A program made the translations under genes and the position numbers. From HKCCE3408 sp039191215 (GTDB taxonomy: Bacteria; Pseudomonadota; Alphaproteobacteria; Rhodobacterales; Rhodobacteraceae), in the NCBI GenBank assembly GCA_039191215.1, contig JBCCXT010000072.1:1-15324 (forward strand): DNA of 15,324 nt. The letters run 5' to 3'. Of the stretch, positions 6,398-12,769 are shown piece after piece (positions within the stretch are counted from its first letter, which is position 1; every line of letters begins with the position of its first letter). The notes under the pieces were generated by a model. It made no database searches, was not told the DNA's origin, and worked only from the letters and a program-made list of their open reading frames with translations.

Positions 6398-8356
6398 CTA
6401 AAGCGAGATGCGGTAGCGGGCAAAACCGTCTGGGCCCTCCCCGGCGGGCTCAATGGTCACACCCTCGACCGTATCAATGAAATCGGCCGCCGCAGGACCG
6501 GTATCAAAAAGCACTGTTGTCCCCTCCATCGGCGCAAAGGTCCAATTGGCGTCAGCCGATGGGCTGACCGTGCCCTGTTCGACGATGTAGCGCACAATGA
6601 CGTCGCGATTGGTATCGGGCCCCTCGAAGATCACCGTTTGCGGCGAGGCGCCCGGGAAGTTCCCGCCGCCGCCGGCGCGATAATTGTTCGTAGCCACGAT
6701 GAATGCTTGTGCCGGATCAATCGGCGCCCCGTCAAACATCAAATTGACGATGCGATGCGCGTCCGGGGCAACGACCACGCCCTCGCCGTCATACCGCGAT
6801 GGCTGGCTTAGATCGATCTGATAGGTCACGCCGTCGATCACATCGAAATTGTAGGACGGGAAATCCGGGTTCAGCAGCACTTGGTCGGTCTGCCCGGGCT
6901 CGATTTGATTGAACATGCCGGCGGAGCGTTCGAGCCATTCGCGCACCTCAGCGCCCGTTATGCGCACTGCGCGGACCGTGTTGGGATAGAGATATAGGTC
7001 GGCCACATTCCGGATCGCGATCGCGCCTTCCGGCACGTCCGTGAAATATTCCGGCCCGCCCCGACCGCCGGCTTTGAACGGGGCGGCTGCTGACAGGATC
7101 GGCAGGCCCTCGTTCTCGGTACCCGCCATCATCTGTTCGATGTACCAGGTCTGCGCGTTTGACACGATCTGCACCGACGGGTCATCGGCAACGAGCGCAA
7201 AATAGCTGTGCAATGGCGCATCCGTGCGGCCCACCTCGGCCCGGACATAAGCCAGCGTCTGGTCATGCTCCGCCTCTACGGCGGCCAGAACGGTCGGCAC
7301 GCTTTCGACCAATGCCGTTACCGAGCGGTCCTCCTCGCGGCGCGAGATCGGGCGCGCTTCAGACAGGTGCGACACGATCCGCCAGCTATTGCCATCGCGT
7401 TCCAGCATGAGATCGACCAGCCCCATATGGCTGCCCCAAAACCCCGCCATAACACCGGGTTTGCCCATGATCGTGCCGGCCGCTACGTCAACGCCAGGTG
7501 TTTCGTCGTATTGCGGGCCTGGAAAGACGCGGTGATGGTGCCCGGTCAGGATCGCGTCGATCCCGTCAATGGCGGCAAGTGGCACACTCGCGTTTTCCAT
7601 GCCGTCACTATGATCAGCCGCGCCGATGCCGGAATGGCTCAGCGCGATGATCAGATCAGCGCCGTCTTCGCGCATTTGCGGGATATAGGCGCGGGCCGTC
7701 TCAACGATATCGCGCGCCATGACATTGCCATCCAAATGCCTGCGATCCCAGGTCATGACTTGTGGCGGCACAAAACCGATGAGACCGATGCGGATCGGGT
7801 GCTCTTGCCCGCTGCCATCCGTCAATGTCCGGTCCAACATCACGTAAGGCGGCACGAGGGTCGCATCCTCGGTTGGGCTGGCACCCATTTCACTGGCGAC
7901 ATTGGCGCAAACCACCGGGAATTCGGCGCCTGACAGGGAATTCATCAAAAAACTCAGCCCGTAATTGAACTCGTGGTTACCCAAGGTGGACGCGTCAAAG
8001 CCCAGGGTGTTCATCGCCGAAATGATCGGGTGGCTGTCGCCTTCCGACATGCCACGCTGATAGGCGATATAGTCGCCCATCGGGTTGCCTTGTAGAAAGT
8101 CGCCGTTGTCCAGAAGCAGGGAATTGGTCGATTCCGCACGCACTCCGTCGATTAAGGCTGCCGTACGCGCCAGGCCCACAGTGTCGACGGGCCGGTCCCC
8201 ATAATAGTCATAAGGATAAATGTGCACGTGCAAATCCGTGGTCTCCATCAGGCGCAAATGCGCCTGGCCCGCTTGGGCACGGGCGGAAAACGGGTGAAGT
8301 GCAACAAAACCTGCAGTGGTGGCCAGGAAGGCTCGGCGGTCGAGAAGAATCGGCAT
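6398..8356 (-). CDS. cpdB: Periplasmic 2',3'-cyclic-nucleotide 2'-phosphodiesterase/3'-nucleotidase
   Basis: A 652-residue bifunctional enzyme of the 5'-nucleotidase/CpdB family. It hydrolyses 2',3'-cyclic nucleotides to 3'-nucleotides and then to nucleosides plus phosphate, scavenging extracellular RNA products and phosphate. The N-terminus is a Tat-like signal (LDRRAFLATTAGFVAL, arginines 7-8) ending near ARAQA at 25-29, so it is exported. The metallophosphatase domain has the two-metal ligands D41 and H43 (TTDLHVH), D86 (NGDFLQG), N127-H128 (GNHEF), H241 (LSHSG), and H273/H275 (GHHHR). The C-terminal 5'-nucleotidase domain (about 370-620) carries FKAGGRGGPEYF and NNYRAGGGGNFPG, typical of CpdB. 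The ATG has GGAG 9 nt upstream. Transcribed alone, convergent with the deacetylase gene. No Pho box was identified in the upstream 200 bp. The assignment is secure. Confidence 0.94.
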   Translation of the reverse strand: MPILLDRRAFLATTAGFVALHPFSARAQAGQAHLRLMETTDLHVHIYPYDYYGDRPVDTVGLARTAALIDGVRAESTNSLLLDNGDFLQGNPMGDYIAYQRGMSEGDSHPIISAMNTLGFDASTLGNHEFNYGLSFLMNSLSGAEFPVVCANVASEMGASPTEDATLVPPYVMLDRTLTDGSGQEHPIRIGLIGFVPPQVMTWDRRHLDGNVMARDIVETARAYIPQMREDGADLIIALSHSGIGAADHSDGMENASVPLAAIDGIDAILTGHHHRVFPGPQYDETPGVDVAAGTIMGKPGVMAGFWGSHMGLVDLMLERDGNSWRIVSHLSEARPISRREEDRSVTALVESVPTVLAAVEAEHDQTLAYVRAEVGRTDAPLHSYFALVADDPSVQIVSNAQTWYIEQMMAGTENEGLPILSAAAPFKAGGRGGPEYFTDVPEGAIAIRNVADLYLYPNTVRAVRITGAEVREWLERSAGMFNQIEPGQTDQVLLNPDFPSYNFDVIDGVTYQIDLSQPSRYDGEGVVVAPDAHRIVNLMFDGAPIDPAQAFIVATNNYRAGGGGNFPGASPQTVIFEGPDTNRDVIVRYIVEQGTVSPSADANWTFAPMEGTTVLFDTGPAAADFIDTVEGVTIEPAGEGPDGFARYRISL

Positions 8357-8568
8357 GATAGGGGGCTCCGCTGATGATCACTAAGGCTAGCACCGTTATC
8401 ATGACGACCATATCTCAACTTCACCAAGGGGCGGGAAATCCGCCGAGGACCGCGCAAGGTGCATAGAAATTGCGCTAATTCAGGGACCGCTCATCAATAC
8501 ACGGGCTGGTAACAGGCATATACGATTTGAGGGGGCCTTTTGATTGCGCAGCGCCGTGGCCTATGGGG

Positions 8569-9054
8569 CTAAATCAGAAGCACGATCAAGACAAAGAAGC
8601 CCCAATACATGACCATGAAATGGTTCGATTGCGCCCATTGGTGGCAGTACCAATAGGCGAAGTAATTGCCACCGATCACGAAACCTGCCCAGATGAGCGT
8701 AAAAAACGCCGTGCTGGCGATGGCGGCGGCTGTGGCCATTGGCACAGATACGGCGCCCAATGCAGCTAGGATAAGCAGCAAGGCCGAAAACATCAAAGCG
8801 CCTGCAGCAACCGTTTCGGCAAACCGGATTGCGTGGAAAAGGCGTCGAATTGTGCGCGGATCATCGATCCGTCGATTGGCCAGGGGTTTGAACGCCTCCG
8901 GATATTCCTGTGCCATTAAATCGAACCGGACAACCACAGCGACCGCGTCTTCGTTGAGCTGCGGATGGCGCCAATTGTCTGCGACAGCGACGGCCATCCA
9001 CGTGCCAAGCCCCGCGATCATGGCTGCTTGCACAAACAAGATGACCATTTCCAT
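8569..9054 (-). CDS. DUF2165-family small integral membrane protein
   Basis: A 161-residue hydrophobic protein with four likely transmembrane helices, about residues 4-26, 77-100, 104-127 and 143-161, ending inside the last helix (GFFVLIVLLI). The long loop between helices 1 and 2 carries an RRIDDPRTIRR stretch. The layout and the aromatic segment before the last helix (GGNYFAYWYCHQW) fit DUF2165, predicted inner-membrane proteins of unknown function. I chose ATG 9054 because AAAGGG lies 5 nt before it; an in-frame ATG at 9084 has no such site and would overlap the dioxygenase gene. Only 10 bp separate it from the upstream TauD-type gene, so the two are probably one operon. A role in transport or sensing of the dioxygenase substrate is conceivable but unsupported. 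Confidence 0.8.
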   Translation of the reverse strand: MEMVILFVQAAMIAGLGTWMAVAVADNWRHPQLNEDAVAVVVRFDLMAQEYPEAFKPLANRRIDDPRTIRRLFHAIRFAETVAAGALMFSALLLILAALGAVSVPMATAAAIASTAFFTLIWAGFVIGGNYFAYWYCHQWAQSNHFMVMYWGFFVLIVLLI

Positions 9055-9059
9055 GTGAA

Positions 9060-9065
9060 CCCTTT
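9060..9065 (-). promoter_or_regulatory. Ribosome binding site overlapping the dioxygenase stop codon
   Basis: On the minus strand the order is TGAAAGGGTTCACATG. The dioxygenase stop TGA shares its A with AAAGGG, and 5 nt later comes the ATG of the DUF2165 gene. This arrangement fixes the start at 9054 and suggests terminating ribosomes feed the second gene. Confidence 0.7.
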
Positions 9066-9958
9066 CAGACGGTTTGTGGTGCAATGCGCATCGTGTTCAG
9101 ACCGTCACTTTCTCGCACCGACGCACAAAGGCTGGTCAACTTGCGCGGCTCCTCAAACGGCCAGGGCGTCCCGCGATGCATGACCGCGCGTTGATCCCAC
9201 AGCAAAACATCGCCGACCGACCAATCGTGCGCGTAGACAAACTTGCTTTGCGTGCAAAAACCAATCAGCTCGTCGAGGAGTATGGCGCTTTCGGCCTCGT
9301 CGTAGCCATCCACTTGGAAGGCGTGGCTTGCAAGATACAGCGCCGCGCGCCCGTTAACTGGGTTGACCCAAACCGAATTCCAATGCTGATCGGGCCATTC
9401 GGTGAACATCGGCAACTGCGCTAGTTTTTCCGAGACTTTCTTCCGCGAATGGCTGTAGCGGTGCCAGATGCCGCGGCCCGCAATGCGCGTCTTCAGGCTT
9501 TCGGGCATCTCTGCCCAAGCAACTCGGGTCGAGGCAAGCTCGGTGGCGCCACCGCTCGACGGCACGATGCTCGCCACCAACACATTCACAAGTGCCGGTA
9601 CCGGCAGAAAGGTGCTGTCACTGTGCCACAGAAAGTTAGACTTCAGGTTCAGTGTCTGCATGTCCATTGCAGGTGACGTGGAGCCGTCGTCGCGCAGGTT
9701 TGTCACTTCCGGGATTTTGTAGCCTTCTCCGGATTTGCGTTTGCCAGCCAGCCGATCCTCGATCGGACCAAACAGGGCTGCAAGTTCCAGGTGTTTCTCT
9801 GGTGTCAGTCGCTGGCGGCGAAAGAGGAGCGCGGAATGCTCCTCAAACAGAGCACGTATATTCGCGAAATGGCTGCTGGCGGTGACTGTCATTAAATCCA
9901 AACCGGTCACCTCACAGCCGAAGTGAGGATTGAGCGGGGTCAAACGAAAGGGGTCCAT
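9065..9958 (-). CDS. TauD/TfdA-family Fe(II)/2-oxoglutarate-dependent dioxygenase
   Basis: A 297-residue cytoplasmic oxygenase of the taurine/2,4-D dioxygenase family (usual length 280-300). It couples decarboxylation of 2-oxoglutarate to hydroxylation of an organic substrate, often releasing sulfite or a phenol/alcohol. The iron triad is complete: H112 and D114 in LWHSDSTF and H261 in VMHRGTPW. R272 or R282 is placed to bind the 2-oxoglutarate carboxylate. SGGATELASTRVAW (135-148) and HRYSHSR resemble TfdA more than TauD, so an aryloxy or alkyl carboxylate/sulfonate substrate is possible. I prefer ATG 9958, with AAGGA 9 nt upstream (9968-9972). Longer in-frame starts at 9994 and 10018 lack a clear site. 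It is followed 10 bp later by the DUF2165 membrane gene. The substrate cannot be named from sequence. Confidence 0.88.
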   Translation of the reverse strand: MDPFRLTPLNPHFGCEVTGLDLMTVTASSHFANIRALFEEHSALLFRRQRLTPEKHLELAALFGPIEDRLAGKRKSGEGYKIPEVTNLRDDGSTSPAMDMQTLNLKSNFLWHSDSTFLPVPALVNVLVASIVPSSGGATELASTRVAWAEMPESLKTRIAGRGIWHRYSHSRKKVSEKLAQLPMFTEWPDQHWNSVWVNPVNGRAALYLASHAFQVDGYDEAESAILLDELIGFCTQSKFVYAHDWSVGDVLLWDQRAVMHRGTPWPFEEPRKLTSLCASVRESDGLNTMRIAPQTV

Positions 9959-10359
9959 TCGGGTGCGTCCTTGATCAACCTGCGGCGTGCTCATGGTTCG
10001 GTTGCACGGGGCGTGCAAACAGAGTCATCTTCAGTGAACTGCGTTTCGACCGGTTTGCCAATTCTCGATCGGAAGAAATTTGAGAGCCCGCGCAGCGACC
10101 TGTCGGATCGATTACGCGACCGCTGCAGGTTTGGGACCGGATAGTGGGTTTGCACCGTCTGTTCTACAGCCCTCAGACTTGTGGATAGTGTGGCCTTCGC
10201 GCCAAGCCGCACAGTCTAATTCGTAGCGCAGTAGTAGCCTTTTTCGAACATCAAAGGGGCGAATTCCAAAGAAAATGCTGCATACTTATCTAAATGCAAA
10301 AAAATGACTTATCCCCCTGCTATCTAAACTGGCCTTTGCGCACGTCGTTGAACGCGGGT
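9959..10359. other. 401-bp intergenic region, no recognisable gene
   Basis: This lies between the dioxygenase start and the LysR stop and should hold the promoter of the dioxygenase-DUF2165 operon and the end of the LysR transcript. The stretch at about 10210-10330 is distinctly AT-rich and has TATCTAAA twice in the same orientation (10287-10294 and 10321-10328, 34 bp apart), which reads TTTAGATA on the transcribed side. A minus-strand open frame at 9991-10212 encodes an Arg/Ser-rich peptide with no recognisable domain and is not called. No convincing intrinsic terminator was seen after the LysR gene. Confidence 0.6.
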
Positions 10360-11211
10360 TCAGTCCATCGGTTTACGAAGCAGCGCGATTAACCAATCAC
10401 GGAAGTGCACGGCATACGGGTTTTGTGCGTTGATCGACAAAAAATAGCCCTCCGGGCCGTCGATGGAACCAGCATGCGCGCGCACGAGTTGGCCTGTGTG
10501 GATCGCATGCCCGGCCAACAACTCACTGGTCAGCGACACGCCGTTCCCGTTTGCCGCGAGTTGCAAAGCCATGCCGTAGGAATCGGCAAAGAGGCGCGGC
10601 TTGGTCTGGCCGCCGATACGCTCACCCCAGGCTTTCCAAGCGGCCGATGTGCCAACCGCTTCGATTAGCGGAAGCTCCTCAAGCGTGCCTACAAGATGCG
10701 GCGCTTTTAGTGCGACCAATCTGTTTGGGTTCAGCAGAACGGCATCCTTGCCGACCTGTTTTTCCGATCCGAACCTGATTTCCACATCTGCCAAAGCGGT
10801 GTGAAAATCATCTGGCCAGATCGCGCTGAGAAAGCGAATGCGAAGCGCTGGGTGCCGGGCGGTGAAGCTGTGCAAATGGGGCGACAGGACCCAATGCGCG
10901 ACACTGACGGAGCTTGCCACGCTGAGCTGGTTTTCGTCAGTTCGCCCGTCAAAGCGGTGGGTCGCGACCGTCAATTTTTCCAACGCTGCGGCCACTTCCG
11001 GTACAAGGCGTCGGGCTGCATCGGTCAGTGAGAGACCTCTGGCATGACGACGAAAAAGCGGCTCACCCAATCGCGCCTCGAGCGATTTCACCTGCTGACT
11101 GACCGCCGATTGCGTCATGCCCAGTTCATGGGCTGCGGCAGTAAAGCTTAGGCACCGGGCCGCGGCGTCAAATGCGCGGAACCAGGCCAAGGGGGGAAGC
11201 GATTTTGCCAT
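10360..11211 (-). CDS. LysR-type (GcvA-like) transcriptional regulator
   Basis: A 283-residue DNA-binding regulator. The winged helix-turn-helix is at about residues 7-65 (LAWFRAFDAAARCLSFTAAA, then TQSAVSQQVKSLEARLG as recognition region, FRRHARGLSLTDAA as wing). The opening LPPLAWFRAFDAAAR is typical of the GcvA-like subgroup. The inducer-binding domain covers about 90-280. The protein is slightly shorter than the usual 295-305 residues. It is transcribed divergently from the DUF1185/hydrolase/monooxygenase/dehydrogenase operon. Two interleaved inverted repeats lie only 4-30 bp upstream of its start codon, so it probably controls both that operon and itself in response to the pathway substrate or an intermediate. 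The ribosome binding site is weak (GGGTTAG), and the operator lies over the leader. Regulation is inferred from layout; the family is certain. Confidence 0.93.
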   Translation of the reverse strand: MAKSLPPLAWFRAFDAAARCLSFTAAAHELGMTQSAVSQQVKSLEARLGEPLFRRHARGLSLTDAARRLVPEVAAALEKLTVATHRFDGRTDENQLSVASSVSVAHWVLSPHLHSFTARHPALRIRFLSAIWPDDFHTALADVEIRFGSEKQVGKDAVLLNPNRLVALKAPHLVGTLEELPLIEAVGTSAAWKAWGERIGGQTKPRLFADSYGMALQLAANGNGVSLTSELLAGHAIHTGQLVRAHAGSIDGPEGYFLSINAQNPYAVHFRDWLIALLRKPMD

Positions 11212-11215
11212 GACG

Positions 11216-11241
11216 AAACTAACCCATTAGTTTTACTAATG
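11216..11241. promoter_or_regulatory. Probable LysR operator: two interleaved perfect inverted repeats
   Basis: Two perfect 7-bp inverted repeats share their central arm. AAACTAA (11216-11222) pairs with TTAGTTT (11227-11233) across 4 nt, and CATTAGT (11225-11231) pairs with ACTAATG (11235-11241) across 3 nt. The second contains TTAGTTTTACTAA, which fits the T-N11-A LysR box. The three half-sites CTAA/TTAG/CTAA sit in the 106-bp divergent gap. CATAAT at 11250-11255 is a possible -10 for the rightward operon, which would place its -35 over the operator. The repeats are seen directly; the binding role is inferred. Confidence 0.7.
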
Positions 11242-11317
11242 CCTAGGCGCATAATTCATTTGTTTGCGCAAGGACAGAGCGAGGCGGTACTTCTTTCGGG
11301 GGTTTGCGGGGGACGCG

Positions 11318-11917
11318 ATGACGCCGGTGATCCGAAAGATTGTGACCTATGAAGAAGAAATCCTGGTCGAAGGGTTTCGACCAGTTGCCGCACCTTGGCG
11401 GCTTTTTGCCGTGGCGGCGGTTGTCCATAACCCATGGGCGGGGCGTTTTGTCGAAGATTTGAAGCTGGACATCCAGGCGATGGGGCCGCCTTTGGGCCAA
11501 CTGCTGACCGACAAGATCATCACATTGGCAGGCGGTGGAGCAGCCATTGAGGCTTATGGCAAGGCCGCAATTGTGGGGCTCAACGGTGAGATTGAGCACG
11601 CCTCAGGCCTGATCCACACGTTGCGCTTCGGCAATCACTACCGAGAGGCTGTCGGCGCAAAATCCTATCTGGCATTTACCAATACGCGCGGGCCAGCCAA
11701 CGCGCCGATCCTAGTGCCACTGATGGATAAAAATGATGTCGGGCGCCGCTCGCATTACCTCACCATCCAATTCGCGATCCCGGATGCGCCGCGCAGCGAT
11801 GAAGTTGTTGTGGTCTTGGGCGGTGCGACAGGTGGAAGGCCGCACCATCGGATCGGTGACCGATACCAGGACCTAAAGGATTTGGGCCATGACCTGGACA
11901 ACCCGGCAGCGGTCTGA
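11318..11917 (+). CDS. DUF1185 'amino acid synthesis' family protein (PF06684)
   Basis: A 199-residue cytoplasmic protein of the DUF1185/AA_synth family. Structures exist for members from Bordetella and Ruegeria pomeroyi (a chorismate-mutase-like fold variant), but no reaction is established that I know of. Family hallmarks include IRKIVTYEEEI (5-15), AVVHNPWAGRFVEDL (34-48), the conserved GLNGEIEHASGLIH (87-100), RFGNHYREAVGA (103-114), and RSHYLTIQFAIPDAPRSDE followed by GGATGGRPHHRIGD (168-181). ATG 11318 has GGGGGA just upstream (spacer 4 nt) and gives the usual start MTPVIRKIVTY; the open frame back to 11264 is not supported. It is first in an operon and its end overlaps the alpha/beta hydrolase by 29 bp, so it belongs to the same pathway. 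A role in binding or converting an amino-acid-like intermediate is inference. Confidence 0.88.
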   Translation: MTPVIRKIVTYEEEILVEGFRPVAAPWRLFAVAAVVHNPWAGRFVEDLKLDIQAMGPPLGQLLTDKIITLAGGGAAIEAYGKAAIVGLNGEIEHASGLIHTLRFGNHYREAVGAKSYLAFTNTRGPANAPILVPLMDKNDVGRRSHYLTIQFAIPDAPRSDEVVVVLGGATGGRPHHRIGDRYQDLKDLGHDLDNPAAV

Positions 11918-12668
11918 ATTCCAGGGCCTGGCGGCTGTCGAAGCCGGGTCTGGGCCGGCGGTCATGCTCATCCACGGGGTGGGTCTTCGATCTGAAGCGT
12001 GGCTCCGGCAGATCGATGCATTATCGGCGCGCTACCACATTCTGGCGGTCGATTTGCCCGGTCACGGCGGCAGCCGAGGGCTGAGCCCGGATCCAGATCT
12101 CGAAGACTTTACCGATGCGTTCGCCGCGCTTCTATCGGAGCCAAGCCTTGTGGTCGGCCATTCCATGGGTGCGATGATCGCCCTCGACATGGCGCGGCGT
12201 TACCCCCAATGGGTCCGGGGCGTCGCGGCTCTAAACGCGATTTTCGAGCGAGAACCAAAAGCTGCGCAAGCTGTGCAGGCGCGAGCGCTTGAATTAGACG
12301 GGGTGTCAGCGATCGACCCGTCTAAGACGCTTTCGCGCTGGTTTGGCGATGCAGAAACGCCCGAGCGTGACGCCTGCAGACTTTGGCTAGAGACAGTCGA
12401 TCCGGCGGGTTACCGCATTGCGTATCGGATATTTGCGGCGCGCAACGGGCCAAAGGCTTCTGACCTGGCAACGCTGCGACAGCCCGCTCTTTTTCTCACC
12501 GGCGGGGCGGAGCCAAACTCCACCCCCGCAATGTCGGACAAAATGGCGGCGCTTGCACCCAAAGGCCGCTCCATCATCGTGCCCGATGCGGCACATATGC
12601 TTCCGATGAGCCATGCAGAGGCGGCGAACGCGGCCTTGAAGGACTTTGCCGCAGAGGTGTTTTCATGA
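11889..12668 (+). CDS. Alpha/beta-hydrolase fold hydrolase
   Basis: A 259-residue cytoplasmic serine hydrolase, normal for the small alpha/beta hydrolase family. The oxyanion segment is LIHGVGL (27-33), the nucleophile elbow GHSMG with S92 (90-94), and the catalytic His H236 in AAHMLP. The acid position after strand 6 reads GGAEPNSTP, with E208 where Asp is usual. The cap lies at about 115-190. ATG 11889 has AAAGGA 8 nt upstream and overlaps the DUF1185 gene by 29 bp. Next to a luciferase-like monooxygenase and an aldehyde dehydrogenase it resembles TgnD, which releases amine and formate from the opened trigonelline ring, or RutD in uracil use. The likely job is hydrolysis of an amide, carbamate or enol intermediate from ring cleavage. 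Family is certain; the substrate is inferred. Confidence 0.88.
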   Translation: MTWTTRQRSEFQGLAAVEAGSGPAVMLIHGVGLRSEAWLRQIDALSARYHILAVDLPGHGGSRGLSPDPDLEDFTDAFAALLSEPSLVVGHSMGAMIALDMARRYPQWVRGVAALNAIFEREPKAAQAVQARALELDGVSAIDPSKTLSRWFGDAETPERDACRLWLETVDPAGYRIAYRIFAARNGPKASDLATLRQPALFLTGGAEPNSTPAMSDKMAALAPKGRSIIVPDAAHMLPMSHAEAANAALKDFAAEVFS

Positions 12669-12681
12669 TTTCCTCCGGACT

Positions 12682-12702
12682 GCAAAACCGCTGGCAAAAC
12701 CG
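12682..12702 (+). repeat. 9-bp direct repeat with 12-bp period
   Basis: GCAAAACCG occurs at 12682-12690 and 12694-12702, separated by CTG. It lies in the 101-bp gap between the hydrolase stop and the monooxygenase start, the only sizeable gap in this operon. It could be a binding site for a helical-phase dimer or chance. Confidence 0.45.
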
Positions 12703-12724
12703 TAACGTGCCGCTGCGAACTGTC

Positions 12725-12740
12725 CGGCGGCGCGCCGCCG
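12725..12740. promoter_or_regulatory. Perfect 16-bp GC palindrome in operon gap
   Basis: CGGCGGCGCGCCGCCG is self-complementary, with arms 12725-12732 and 12733-12740. It lies 29 bp before the monooxygenase ATG. With no spacer, an RNA hairpin would need to open its inner pairs for a loop. There is no T-run after it, so it is not a classical terminator. It may be a transcript-stabilising or processing structure, or a protein site. Confidence 0.45.
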
Positions 12741-12757
12741 ACCAATCCCCGATGAAT

Positions 12758-12761
12758 GGAG
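12758..12761 (+). promoter_or_regulatory. Ribosome binding site of the luciferase-like monooxygenase
   Basis: GGAG lies 8 nt before ATG 12770 and 5 nt before an in-frame GTG at 12767. The ATG gives MDFSLFAHIER, the usual beginning of this enzyme group, so it is preferred; the GTG would add one residue. Confidence 0.6.
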
Positions 12762-12769
12762 TTTGAGTG

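Noticed and set aside
7208..7933. Long plus-strand open frame (241 codons) opposite cpdB
   Set aside because: It lies wholly within the antisense of a confidently identified gene, is rich in Arg/His as antisense frames of GC-rich genes are, and shows no domain.
8430..8444. Small hairpin GGCGG/CCGCC upstream of cpdB
   Set aside because: A 5-bp stem in GC-rich DNA is expected by chance, and no T-run or known operator pattern accompanies it.
9991..10212. Possible small minus-strand gene (73 codons) upstream of the dioxygenase
   Set aside because: It overlaps the dioxygenase leader, has no clear ribosome binding site, and encodes an Arg/Ser-rich peptide without recognisable features.
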